Origin: Metridium senile
Lineage: Eukaryota > Cnidaria > Anthozoa > Actiniaria > Metridiidae
DNA: 64,000 nucleotides
Reading direction: 5' to 3'
Assembly: GCA_949775045.1 (NCBI GenBank)
Contig: OX459095.1
Location: forward strand, 18,280,311-18,344,310
The notes under the pieces were generated by a model. It ran no database searches. It saw nothing but the letters and a program-made list of their open reading frames with translations, and was not told the DNA's origin. Position numbers and translations under genes: made by a program. Positions 54,779-64,000 of the stretch are shown here, one piece after another; the stretch's first letter is position 1; each line of letters opens with the position of its first letter.

Positions 54779-57700
54779 CATGCAATCTCGCATAGCAATA
54801 TGTCACCACAAAATAGTACTAGCAATGTGATTGGTTAAAAGACCTTTCTATCGGGCGATTTGATTGGTTTATATGTTAAGAGCTTGATAACGTTATTATT
54901 CACGAGTTTTTTGGATCCTATCGCGAACGAGCGTGGCTCTGCACACAGTTTTATAGGACTTGGGTCCTAATATTTTGACGAGTGAAATAATATCTTATAA
55001 CTTCACGGTAGATATCGTTTTTATTCACGGCTTTCTCACATGGATATCAACCATTTATGTGTAATATAAAATAGTAAATATATAATTCGTGAGCTATTAA
55101 AAATTTAAACGAGATTTTAAAAAATTGAAAAATTAAAGGAGTTGCAGTTTTGAACAGGCTGTTATTTTTAGCTTCATTTATCTATCATTTTTTTAAATAA
55201 AAGTAAAAATCTTAATTAAGTTAAGCTAGACAATTCTGACAATACAACATACTGTTTTATCACAATACAATTTGTCACTCGGCTTTCGATAGATTTTTTA
55301 ATATCGCCGATCACACATACAACTTTTATAATTAGCAATCTTCTGTCAAAACCGTAATGCCGAATCCACAGAAAATACGATATTCTTAAACACTGACCCT
55401 GTAACTGGATTTCCAAAGAAAATTTACTATTGACATTGGATGATAATTGAAAATTTCAAATTAACGAAATGTTTAAAATTTCTAAGAAGGAAAACAAACA
55501 AACAGTAGGCTTAGAAAGACGTCGGGTTTTTTTTCTGTAAACAAAACCATTGACATTTTACGATAGCCATTCACAAGTTGTCATGGTTTTGAAGAGAGTT
55601 TTGCTGAATACGGTATAAAAAAGACTGAATTATCAGCAAAGAACTGAAGACTTTCAAACTGTAAAAAGAATTTAAGGTGAGGAGTTTTTTTTGGAATATT
55701 ATGTATGACAGGCAGGATATCTATCAAGCAGGTGCGAGAAAAGTACACATAATCCACAGTGAAAATTTATTCGACTAATGTTCATGAACAACGCAGCCGG
55801 CAAACGATGAAACGTATTCTTTCCGTTTTTTTCTATGTTTTTCTATTTTTTTAAGTAGCAACTTAAGTACTGTATATTATAAACTATCAGTTTATATGAC
55901 AAGTAAGCTATTGATGAACCTGGAGTACTTAAAAGATGAAGCCGTTATAGAATTATAGTACTTGAGAAAAAGAGCTTTTTGGAGCTGCACAAGACTACTG
56001 ACAAGTTTCAAAGTTCTCTTCATTGAATTATCGATGATAAAAGAAACTTTCTAAGCAAGTAAGTTAGCAAAAGATATGTTGTAAAAGCTTTTTGTGTGTG
56101 TACAATAACAACAGTTCAATTTAGGCCATGAGCACTTCTCCAGCTTTGGAATTGAGATATTTTGGTGAACGATTCCAATTGTTCACTAGAAGTTTTGATA
56201 GTTTATTAGTTCGATCTTTCTAGATTATAGAGCAGAAGAAGTCGCGTTTATTTTAAAGAAACGACCTTTTTATAGGGTTACAACAGTTAAGTGAAAAATT
56301 GTGTTGTGACGAAGAAAATTTAACTGGATTGCACCTTGTAAAATGTTAGGATGCTCAAATTGCAAACAGTACTTTTTTTTAGAGGCAAATCAGTTTCAAT
56401 AAACCAAGATACCATTCAGATAAAAGCGTTAAAAAGTATAATACCCAGATGCAAATAAATCTCAATTCCGTTTCCCATTACGTAAATTGTCCCAAAAGGT
56501 AAAACTTAATGAACATAGACAAAGAAAATGTTACTAGGAAAATTGTTTCCGGATTTTTGCATCACAAATTATACAAATTAGTTTAGATTTTAATTGATAA
56601 AAATTGCTTATAAGAAATTTAAAACAACAACACTTTGCCTTAAGAATTTCTAAGACGAAAAGCAATCCAAAAATAAGGAAAGAGGATAAAATTAATGAAG
56701 AAGTATGCTTTTTTAATAAACTGGAAACTCGGCCCACGCAAAACTGCTCAAATCTACTGCAATAACGAAATCTGAATCATGCATGATGTAAAAACAAAAC
56801 CTCATCATATAAATAACATTGGTTTACAGGTAATTCTGCCACTGATATAGAAAAAAATATCATATTTGAACACATGTTAAAATTAGCCTGGGTTTTTTTT
56901 TTATTATTTTGCATAAAAAATAAATTTTAATAAACAGAAAAATATACGAGCGAGCGTGCGGAGACATGCATGGTCTTCACGCGCCCGTGATATTCTCTAT
57001 ATTTTCTTCTTCTTCAGCACTCATATAATTATGGTAATATGCATAATTTTGTTTGTTATTTTTTATATGTAATTTTACCAGCACCAAAAATTAGCGATAA
57101 CAAGTCTGTGTTTGATTGTCGGCGTATCAAAGGAAACATTTGGAGCAAAGAAGCTGTCGCGTATTCATCGTCCCGGGGGTGAAAGACAACAATTGTCAAA
57201 CAGTATTTTAATCATTAGAGTAAAAAAAAACGTTTGTTCTGATTAGCCCTGTAAATTGGTCTGAATTCATGTTGTAAAAGTTAAAACAAAAGAACAAAAG
57301 TTGCTCGAAATCGGAAAAGTTGCCCAAAAGTTGCCGAGCAACTTGTGGACAGCCCTAAAGCTGAACAATATACAGTAAAAAGGGTTGAAAAAGAAAAAAA
57401 AATAAGTATAATAAACAAAAACAAAAATAATAAACTAAAACATAATAAAGAAACTGAAAATAAACTGAATCATGTCCAAAACGTCATTAAAGTTTTTATC
57501 TCTTTTATACGATGGATTTATTACATTTGTTGCAATAATAATAGTATTGTTAAAACAAATTTCAAGAGGGAGAAGCACTTATATATAAAAAATTGGTCAA
57601 CAATGTTGAAAGAGTTTAAAAGCGTTTAAGCATTGCCATATTCAACAAAATCGAACGGATGTTGAAGCCCGGTGTTGAAGCAAATTTTGAAACTGTTTGC

Positions 57701-57884
57701 CCGGGCCTTTATACCTAAATATTTGGTTGGTTTTCCATGTAAAAGACGTAAAAAGATAAAAATTGTATCATCTCAAAATAATTTGTCAAATGAGCATGTT
57801 TATTTCTAAAGCGATTTAGTTTGAGTAACATTATGGTTTTGACGCCTGGACATTTGTCCGCCATATTTGCTCACATGTATCTAT
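54779..57884. other. Three kilobases with no supported gene
   Basis: AT-rich, with short homopolymers. A few short frames (for example 55216-55416 and 56534-56737, minus) have no family signal. The frame at 57345-57629 is Lys/Asn-rich low complexity without an ATG. I see nothing reliable here. Confidence 0.5.
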
Positions 57885-57986
57885 ACTGTGATAAAAGCAC
57901 ACTGGGAGCTGTAGAGCAAGAAACTCCAAAAGTTTTTTTACGACTTATTTCTTGCTCTACAGTTTCCCGCGTGTTTATATCACAGT
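57885..57986. mobile_element. 102-bp hairpin element
   Basis: ACTGTGATAAAAGCACAC and CTGTAGAGCAAGAAA on the left are mirrored on the right with small mismatches (TTTCTTGCTCTACAG, GTGTTTATATCACAGT). Confidence 0.8.
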
Positions 57987-58553
57987 TTATAAACCCGTGC
58001 GACTTAATACATGATGCCAGATGCAGAAAATATGGAAAAAGCATGAAAGTAAGAAGGGAAATGATACCCTTTTTGCCTTCAATATATTGTTTATTTGTAT
58101 GTGTACTGTGCTGCTTAATTAAGTTGACCTAGAGCTCATATTCAGAAGTAATTAATATCCCGCTTAATATGTGTGGTTCAAACATGTACAATTACTGTAG
58201 TCGTTTGTCAAACAAAACTCCTGGCAACAGAAAATCACAAGAAAAAATGCTCAAATGTTTTCCTTTAACTCGTTATATTTTTTGTTTTTGTTTACAAGTA
58301 TTTATGTTGAGTCTCATATTAGTTAATTCAAGATTTAGTGTACGCCAATTTATAAGTAATGATTTGAAGAGTAATTTAAGTTTTGTTTTACTACGTACTG
58401 AAGTAAACTTTCATTGAACGCATCGTTTTTGTTATCTCTAGTGTGTAATGCGATTGTCTGAAATTTTATGTGCAAAATAATATATTATAGCATCAGTGTT
58501 TTATGATAAATGTAGAACATAGTACATATAGTGTATAGCATAATAATCATTTA

Positions 58554-58591
<38 letters not shown>

Positions 58592-59833
58592 GTATTACTG
58601 ATATAACGCGCGCTCGGATTGGCTAACAATTTTTATTTACACTCGACTGCAGAAAAGTTCAAGTACACATACATCTATTTCAAAAAAGGTTGTCATCGCC
58701 AAAGGCGAAAAGCGATAAGTACAGTCATTCATACAAGTACAGTCATTCATCAATTAGACAACTGACAAACTCATACGCCCATGTGGTTATACACTCATGA
58801 GAGAAAATATAAAGAACAATTGACAAACGTAAAGGCCGATTTAGACTGTACGATTTTCGCCTACAACCTGCTTACAACTTGACTTTCCTCTGATTTACAC
58901 ATGCACATCTTTTCGCACACACACGTTAAAGTCTCGTACAATTTCGAGTTAAGCCAGCCTTGCATCTTTCTTAAAATAATCTTTATATGAACATTGGGAA
59001 AGCACTGGCTTCTTGCTCATTGGGCAGAATGAGTGGACATTGAAAACTGTTAATCTAATTACTGATGCCGCCGACACGGTCATTAGCGCGCGAAGTTCAA
59101 ATCTGAAGCGTGAAATCACAAAGAAAATGGCCAAAATGCCTTCAATACTGGTTACTTAATCGATTGTAACTCATAAAGTATAAATAAATCTTGATTTGTT
59201 CATTCGGCTTATGGAAGTCAAAACGTTGTCTTAAACAATGATGTATTTTGCTTTTAAATCCATTAACTGGAAGTTGTGGCTTTTTTTAGGCAAATGTTGG
59301 GTAAATTTTAGACATTTTTGTATGTAAAAGCTAGTTACAGCATCTTTGATCATCATTTTTTCGAAAAGAATCAAAGGAAACCCCACATGTTCAAACGGCT
59401 TCTTTCTAAGTTACTTCTAAATTCAGTAATGAGCTAAAGTGCGTTAAGTTTGTCTTTGAGAAAGTTGTGATAAATTATGCACAGCAACTCGAAGCTCGAC
59501 ATAGAACTATTATTAGTGGTCACAGAACGGAACTGTGAAAAGTACTATTGCGTTTTCAAATTAAAAAAAAACGTTCGAAAGCTGTTAAATGGCGTCATTT
59601 TCATGGGAATGTCCTTTTGGTTTTCAACCAATCAGCGTGCGAGAAATTTTATAGTTGTGGAAACACAGAATGACGTAAAGGTAAATATACAATGACGTGC
59701 AAACCGAAAATTGTCCAAAATTGACTTTTGACCGGGTGTTTCTTACAAGTAACGATTGACAAATTATATTCGGAGAAATAAAATTTATCTTCGAGATATC
59801 GACACAAGGAGATACATTTCAAAATCTCCAGGC
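57987..59833. other. No supported gene; ATT microsatellite
   Basis: 58554-58591 is (ATT)n. The short frames at 58169-58417 and 59477-59695 have no recognisable domain. A GCGCGCTCGGATTGGC motif at 58609 resembles one near 12567. Confidence 0.45.
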
Positions 59834-59836
59834 TTA

Positions 59837-60977
59837 AAGCGTCGTTTACACGAGCAATTTTTGCTTGACAAGTATCCTTGACAATTTTCATTGCTCGTGT
59901 AGACGATCGGCAAGTTTTTCTTGACAATTTTAAATTGGCAAGGTTCCCTTGCTCGTGTAGATGATGAACAAGTTTTCCTTGACATGTTTAGGTTGTGCCA
60001 GCAATGCCTTGCAATCAGCGGAGTACTAACAAAATATTGGTTCCAGTCCCTTTTCGAGTAAAAAACAAAATGGCGTTTACTCATTCTCGTACCCAGACCT
60101 TACTCAGCTTTCTAACGAAAGGTCGTAGGCTCTGGGAGACCTGATAATATCAAGTGATCTGATTGGCTGAGTGGTATAACAATAGCAATGATCTAACTAG
60201 GCATATCCAAAGGTAGCCCAAGCTCAATATTTATATAAGAAAATATAAGGCGACTTTTGAAACCTTCGATGTTTTTCAACTAAATGTTAAAACAATTCAA
60301 TAAAAACTTTTAGTGTCGTTTTCAGTTATTATTTAATTAAGTGTCTGTGAAGATTTCAAGCGATTTGGGTTAAAATTAAACAAGTTACGGCTATTTTTAA
60401 ATTCGCCTAACTCACTGTGCCGGGAAGGCTGCAGCTTCGAAGAGCCTAAGACACGTGTCAACATTCTTTACAGGCTCATAAATCCTTTCTTTTTTAAGTT
60501 TATAGAATTCTGATCCAAGAATGTTATTCTACGGTAATATTTCCTTATCCATCCCTAATTTTACCGCCAAATGCACTTCTTTAACCATTAAAATCAATTC
60601 ATAAAACATAAATAGTTTGCACGTGCACATTCAAGCGTGCCAAGGCTCGTACAGAAATATGATGATTTATGAATATTAATTAAGTTCGTTCATTCTCGTG
60701 CCCAAACAACTCGGTCGAATTAAAGATGGCGCATGCGCTCTGTTGACGCTGTCACAACAATTCTGGCTTCCGGTTTTAGGGTTCCCCAGAGCCTACGATC
60801 TGCCAAAAAGCTGAGTAGGGTCTGGGTACGAGAATGGGCGTTTACTTTGACTGATCGAGCGAAAAGACTGGGAACTAATCTCATTAATATTCCTTGCCAC
60901 ATTTTCCTTGTTGCCCGTCTACACGAGCAAATTCAAGGACAAATTGTCAAGGAAAAATTGCTCGTGTAAACGCCGCT
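59837..60977 (+). mobile_element. PIF/Harbinger-like MITE, copy A, split by a second element
   Basis: Ends AAGCGTCGTTTACACGAGCA and the reverse complement of AGCGGCGTTTACACGAGC, flanked by TTA (59834-59836; 60978-60980). The inside repeats TTGACAA and ACACGAGC. The element at 60082-60836 lies within it. Without that insert it closely follows copy B in reverse. Confidence 0.88.
60082..60836. mobile_element. 755-bp Mutator-like non-autonomous element, 10-bp target duplication
   Basis: CATTCTCGTACCCAGACC starts an inverted end pair similar over about 54 bp. GGCGTTTACT lies at 60072-60081 and again at 60837-60846. Copy B of the host MITE has the uninterrupted site. A 9-10 bp duplication suggests the Mutator superfamily. 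No transposase ORF. Confidence 0.92.
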
Positions 60978-61001
60978 TTAGTCGGTTCCCATATACACTT
61001 A

Positions 61002-61484
61002 AGCGGCGTTTACACGAGCAATTTTTCCTTGACAAGTTTTCCTTGACAAGGAAAAATTGCTCGTGTAGATGGAGTAAAATGAACAATTTTTCCTTGACAA
61101 GGAAAAACTAGCATGTTGGCTTTTCCTTGACAAGGAAAAATTGTCAAGGATGAAATTTGCTCGTGTAGACGGACAACAAGGAAAATGTGGCAAGGAATAT
61201 TAATGAGATTAGTTCCCAGTCTTTTCGCACGATCAGTCAAAGTAAACGCCATTTTGTTTTTTACTCGACAAGGGACTGGAACCAATATTTTGTTAGTACT
61301 CCGCTGATTGCAAGGCATTGCGGGCACAACCTAAACTTGTCAAGGAAAACTTGTTCATCCTCTACACGAGCAAGGAAACCTTGTCAATTTAAAATTGTCA
61401 AGAAAAACTTGCTGATCGTCTACACGAGCAATGAAAATTGTCAAGGATACTTGTCAAGGAAAAATTGCTCGTGTAAACGACGCT
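61002..61484 (-). mobile_element. PIF/Harbinger-like MITE, copy B, uninterrupted
   Basis: AGCGGCGTTTACACGAGCAA and its inverted mate (AGCGTCGTTTACACGAGC) with TTA at 60999-61001 and 61485-61487. It lies in opposite orientation to copy A, only about 20 bp away. The inside holds TTGTCAAGGAAAA repeats in both orientations. Confidence 0.9.
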
Positions 61485-61487
61485 TTA

Positions 61488-61848
61488 CTTGCAAGAAAGT
61501 TGACATACGAAAAAAGAACATTTGTATTTAGTTTTTGTTAGAAATAAATTAAAAGTGCAAAAGAAAGAGTTCAGCTTCAGTGATCATCTTTTGTACTTTT
61601 AATTTATTTCTAACCCACTAATTACTAATAAATATATGTTCTTTTTTCGTATGTCAACGTTTTTGAAAGTAGGTGTATTAGTCTATTTATTATATAACAA
61701 TGGCAACATACAGTGTTTTAAATCAAGAATGATTATTTCAAAAAACGTAGACACATGTGATAAAGAGAAATATCAACACTGGACACATGTGTGATCCGAA
61801 ATTTATCAGTGTGCGAAATATCTATAACATACTGTATACGTACGTATG
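61488..61848. other. No supported gene; upstream region of the PAN gene
   Basis: Contains an inverted AAAGTACAAAAGATG/AATTTATTTCTAAC pairing (61535-61612) and direct GACACATGTG copies (61752 and 61781). No ORF. Confidence 0.4.
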
Positions 61849-61849
61849 T

Positions 61850-61858
61850 TATATAATA
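61850..61858 (+). promoter_or_regulatory. Possible TATA box of the PAN/glycine-rich gene
   Basis: TATATAATA lies about 80 bases before the start codon. A competing reading is that TTGTTCTAG (61911-61919) is an acceptor for a 5'UTR exon. Confidence 0.4.
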
Positions 61859-61931
61859 AACCAATTTCATCTTATTTCATCTATCATAAGTCATAACTTG
61901 AGTATTCTGTTTGTTCTAGACGCCTATTAAA

Positions 61932-62256
61932 ATGACTGGTCTTCAAACCAAGCTGTGCTACATTCTTCTCTTCGTTATATACTTTACCCACAATGCTTCA
62001 GCAATATCATCCCTTGTTTACGTCTACAAACCTAACCACAAACTCAATGGTCACGTGATAAAACGTCTAAAGTCCCAGAGTACAATGCAATGTGCGCACC
62101 GTTGTTTAGCAGATCCTATTTGTGGAGGATATAATTACAAAACCTTGGATCCGAGCCAGGGGGCCTGTGAACTAGTCGGCGGTTTGAAGATGAAGAAAGA
62201 AGAGTTTCTATTGGTTGACGTGGAGGGATGGGCCTGTGGTAAAATGACCTGTCAAG
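61932..62256 (+). CDS. PAN/apple-domain plus glycine-rich secreted protein, exon 1
   Basis: The protein starts with a signal peptide (MTGLQTKLCYILLFVIYFTH..ASA, about 24 residues) and then a PAN/apple domain with six cysteines (54, 58, 64, 79, 102, 107) and the typical MQCAHRCLADPICGGYNYK core. PAN domains bind proteins or sugars outside the cell. The donor is CAAG then GTATTT; one base is left over, and with AC of exon 2 it makes Asp. The frame runs on past the donor to 62321 but loses domain character, supporting the splice. Confidence 0.85.
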
Positions 62257-62339
62257 GTATTTGTTTTGCATTTGTTGATAACTTACTGTGGATGCATCCA
62301 TTTAATGAGATATTTAAATAACTAATAGTCAGTCGTTTT

Positions 62340-62660
62340 TGCAGTGCCAGATTAACAATAAATGCATTGATTTAATCAGTTATTTGAGTAACCACTACCC
62401 AGTCGTTGAATTAGCAGCGAAGCTAATCATTTTATAAACAAGACAAGGGTTTTCAACCTGAAAGGTTTATTTCGTCCAGACATGTTTCGGCGCACTTACG
62501 CCCATCATCTGTGTTTAATTATAAACTAATTATCTATCATACCCAGTCGTTTTTGAAGTGAATAACTGTGAATGAATGGATTTATTCAGTTATTTAAGTA
62601 AACACCACTCATTCGTTTTTGAAGTGAGTGACTGTGTATGCATAGATTTATTCAATTATT
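62340..62660 (-). repeat. Intron repeats, inverted form of the about 76-bp galaxin-intron unit
   Basis: TTATTTGAGTAACCACTACC, CAGTCGTTTTTGAAGTGA and TATGCATAGATTTATTCA are the reverse complement of the units at 36.6 and 38.7-39.2 kb. A different repeat (62440-62525) interrupts the array. Confidence 0.7.
62440..62525 (-). mobile_element. Possible Penelope-like element end with hammerhead-like motif
   Basis: On the minus strand CAGATGATGGGCGTAAGTGC then GCCGAAACATGTCTGGACG has the layout of a hammerhead core: a CNGATGA box, a GGCG/CGCC stem and GAAAC..GUC. It is followed by AAATAAACC, as at the end of a retroelement. The U of CUGAUGA is A here, so it is probably inactive. Confidence 0.45.
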
Positions 62661-62872
62661 TGCATACCCATGTTTAGTCTTATTTTGCAGTCAATAACTG
62701 TACATGTGGATGCAGAAATTTACTTAGTTTTTTTTGACAATAATTTGCTACGTCGGTGGGTAAGCAACAAATAACGACCATGCATGGTAACGATGGTGAT
62801 AAAAATAATGATGGCTGTGAAATTAGTTGTTGTTATACTCGCTATTAAGTATAATTTTGTTTTGTATTGCAG

Positions 62873-63714
62873 ACAGAAGTTTTGTGTTTACTCATCTTCA
62901 TGCATTTGGCCGAGAGGGACCGGTATCTACTGATGGATACAAAGGAACATCATTAGACGGACAAGTCAAAGTGGACAAAGGCATACAACAATGGACAGTA
63001 CCACAAACAGGAAATTACGTCATTGAAGCACTGGGCGCTTCCGGCGGAAACGGAACAAATGGTACACTACCACGAGCGTGGAGAATAGGTGGCCTGGGTG
63101 CTAGAATCAAAGGAGTTCTCTTTTTAAACCGAGGACAGACATTAAAGATTTTAGTCGGACAAAAAGGACAACCAGCCATGGACCAAAACCCAAACCCAGG
63201 GAATGGGGGTGGGGGTAGCTTTGTCACCCTATTAGACAACACACCGCTGATAGTAGCAGGAGGAGGGGGTGGTGGAAGCTCACCGTCTGATGGATGGTTA
63301 GACGGTGATCATGGTCAAGCAACAATCAACGGTTCTGTATCAGGAGGTGTTAATGGTAATGGAGGTACGTTTTCAACGTCGTCTGGAATTGTCTTAGGCT
63401 GTGGTGCAGGAAGTGGCTTTAATACCGATGGGCAAGGCTCCGGGTTTTTAAATACTGGCGGTACAAGCTACATAAAAGGAGGAGAAGGAGGTCGCAATCA
63501 AGCATCAGTTAAAGGCAATGGAGGATTCGGCGGTGGGGGGTCCTCTAGGTCTGACCCTGGGGGAGGGGGAGGGTATTCTGGTGGTGGTGTTAAAAAGACT
63601 GCTTCGTTTCTACAAGCTGGAGGGGGTGGTTCGTACAATGGAGGTACAGCCCAAGAAAACCAGTCAGGTGTTAACAAGGGTAATGGACAAGTCGTTATAT
63701 CTACACTGATATGA
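62873..63714 (+). CDS. PAN/apple-domain plus glycine-rich secreted protein, exon 2
   Basis: After the acceptor TTTTGTATTGCAG the frame continues DRSFVFTHLHAFGREGP. It then has GIQQWTVPQTGNYVIEALGA, ILVGQKGQPA, GGGGSFVTLL, LIVAGGGGGG and further glycine runs to ANGQVVIS-like NGQVVISTLI and stop. This is the glycine-rich domain known from ALK/LTK receptors and many invertebrate secreted proteins. There is no kinase or membrane helix, so the 388-residue product (108 codons plus one base from exon 1) should be secreted. Function not known; matrix or ligand-like roles are guesses. Confidence 0.87.
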
Positions 63715-63758
63715 TGGCAACAAGTGGTTTAATAACATCGTTGACCTTTCTTTAAACA

Positions 63759-63764
63759 AATAAA
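63759..63764 (+). terminator. Polyadenylation signal of the PAN/glycine-rich gene
   Basis: AATAAA 45 bases after the stop codon. Confidence 0.55.
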
Positions 63765-64000
63765 CTATTATGAACGAACGATCTTCTAAGAAAACAATTC
63801 GAGCAAATAATAGCACATCAACACAGTAGTAAAGTCTACGTCGATGTTTTTGAGGAAACACTTGGTGCCTTATAACAGAATTATCTGCTTATGAAATGCT
63901 ACGAGCTATACTTCCGATTTGAAGCTGGAACACTTGTAACAGAACTATAATTCTACGACTTTCCAATGAGCTTTTGCGTCGATGTTTTTGAGTACATATT

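Noticed and set aside
57345..57629. 94-codon Lys/Asn-rich frame
   Set aside because: Does not begin with ATG, is low complexity in AT-rich DNA, and shows no domain.

Overview
The window is animal nuclear DNA: AT-rich, with introns, no operons and a very high load of transposable elements. The best guess is a cnidarian, probably an anthozoan. The reasons are a galaxin-like secreted protein built from double-cysteine repeats, a PAN plus glycine-rich secreted protein, a ROCO GTPase encoded mostly by one huge exon, Crypton-derived recombinase relics, Penelope-like elements and several CR1/L2-like LINEs. The organism is inferred from gene content only.

Layout. 0.7-5.3 kb: small inverted-repeat elements, a broken L2/CR1-like LINE (3.2-4.3 kb) and a short minisatellite. 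5.8-10.35 kb: ROCO gene, copy 1, open across its large exon. 10.6-12.35 kb (minus): Crypton-derived recombinase pseudogene split by a MITE. 13.8-23.9 kb: a mobile-element block with foldback elements, a pair of 0.66-kb inverted repeats and an inverted Penelope-like dimer. 24.05-25.02 kb (minus): second Crypton-derived pseudogene, followed by a tRNA-derived SINE. 26.4-28.8 kb: degraded galaxin-like locus invaded by a 776-bp foldback element. 29.2-30.8 kb: element with long terminal inverted repeats. 32.1-36.3 kb: ROCO copy 2, a pseudogene with a stop and two frameshifts. 38.4-40.65 kb: intact two-exon galaxin-like gene. 42.6-43.15 kb: LINE 3' end. 43.9-48.4 kb (minus): a complete LINE with two open ORFs, inserted in a relic resembling TTF-type zinc-finger genes. 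49.0-50.65 kb: composite minisatellite element with another LINE fragment inside. 51-61.5 kb: MITEs, dispersed repeats and long stretches in which no gene can be supported. 61.93-63.77 kb: two-exon PAN plus glycine-rich secreted protein gene.

The host genes supported well are the ROCO gene, the galaxin-like gene and the PAN/glycine-rich gene. ROCO and galaxin-like sequences occur in the order ROCO, galaxin pseudogene, ROCO pseudogene, galaxin. So each family keeps one open copy and one decayed copy, in opposite modules. Many insertions can be read precisely because a target-site duplication, a restored reading frame or an uninterrupted sister copy is present in the window.
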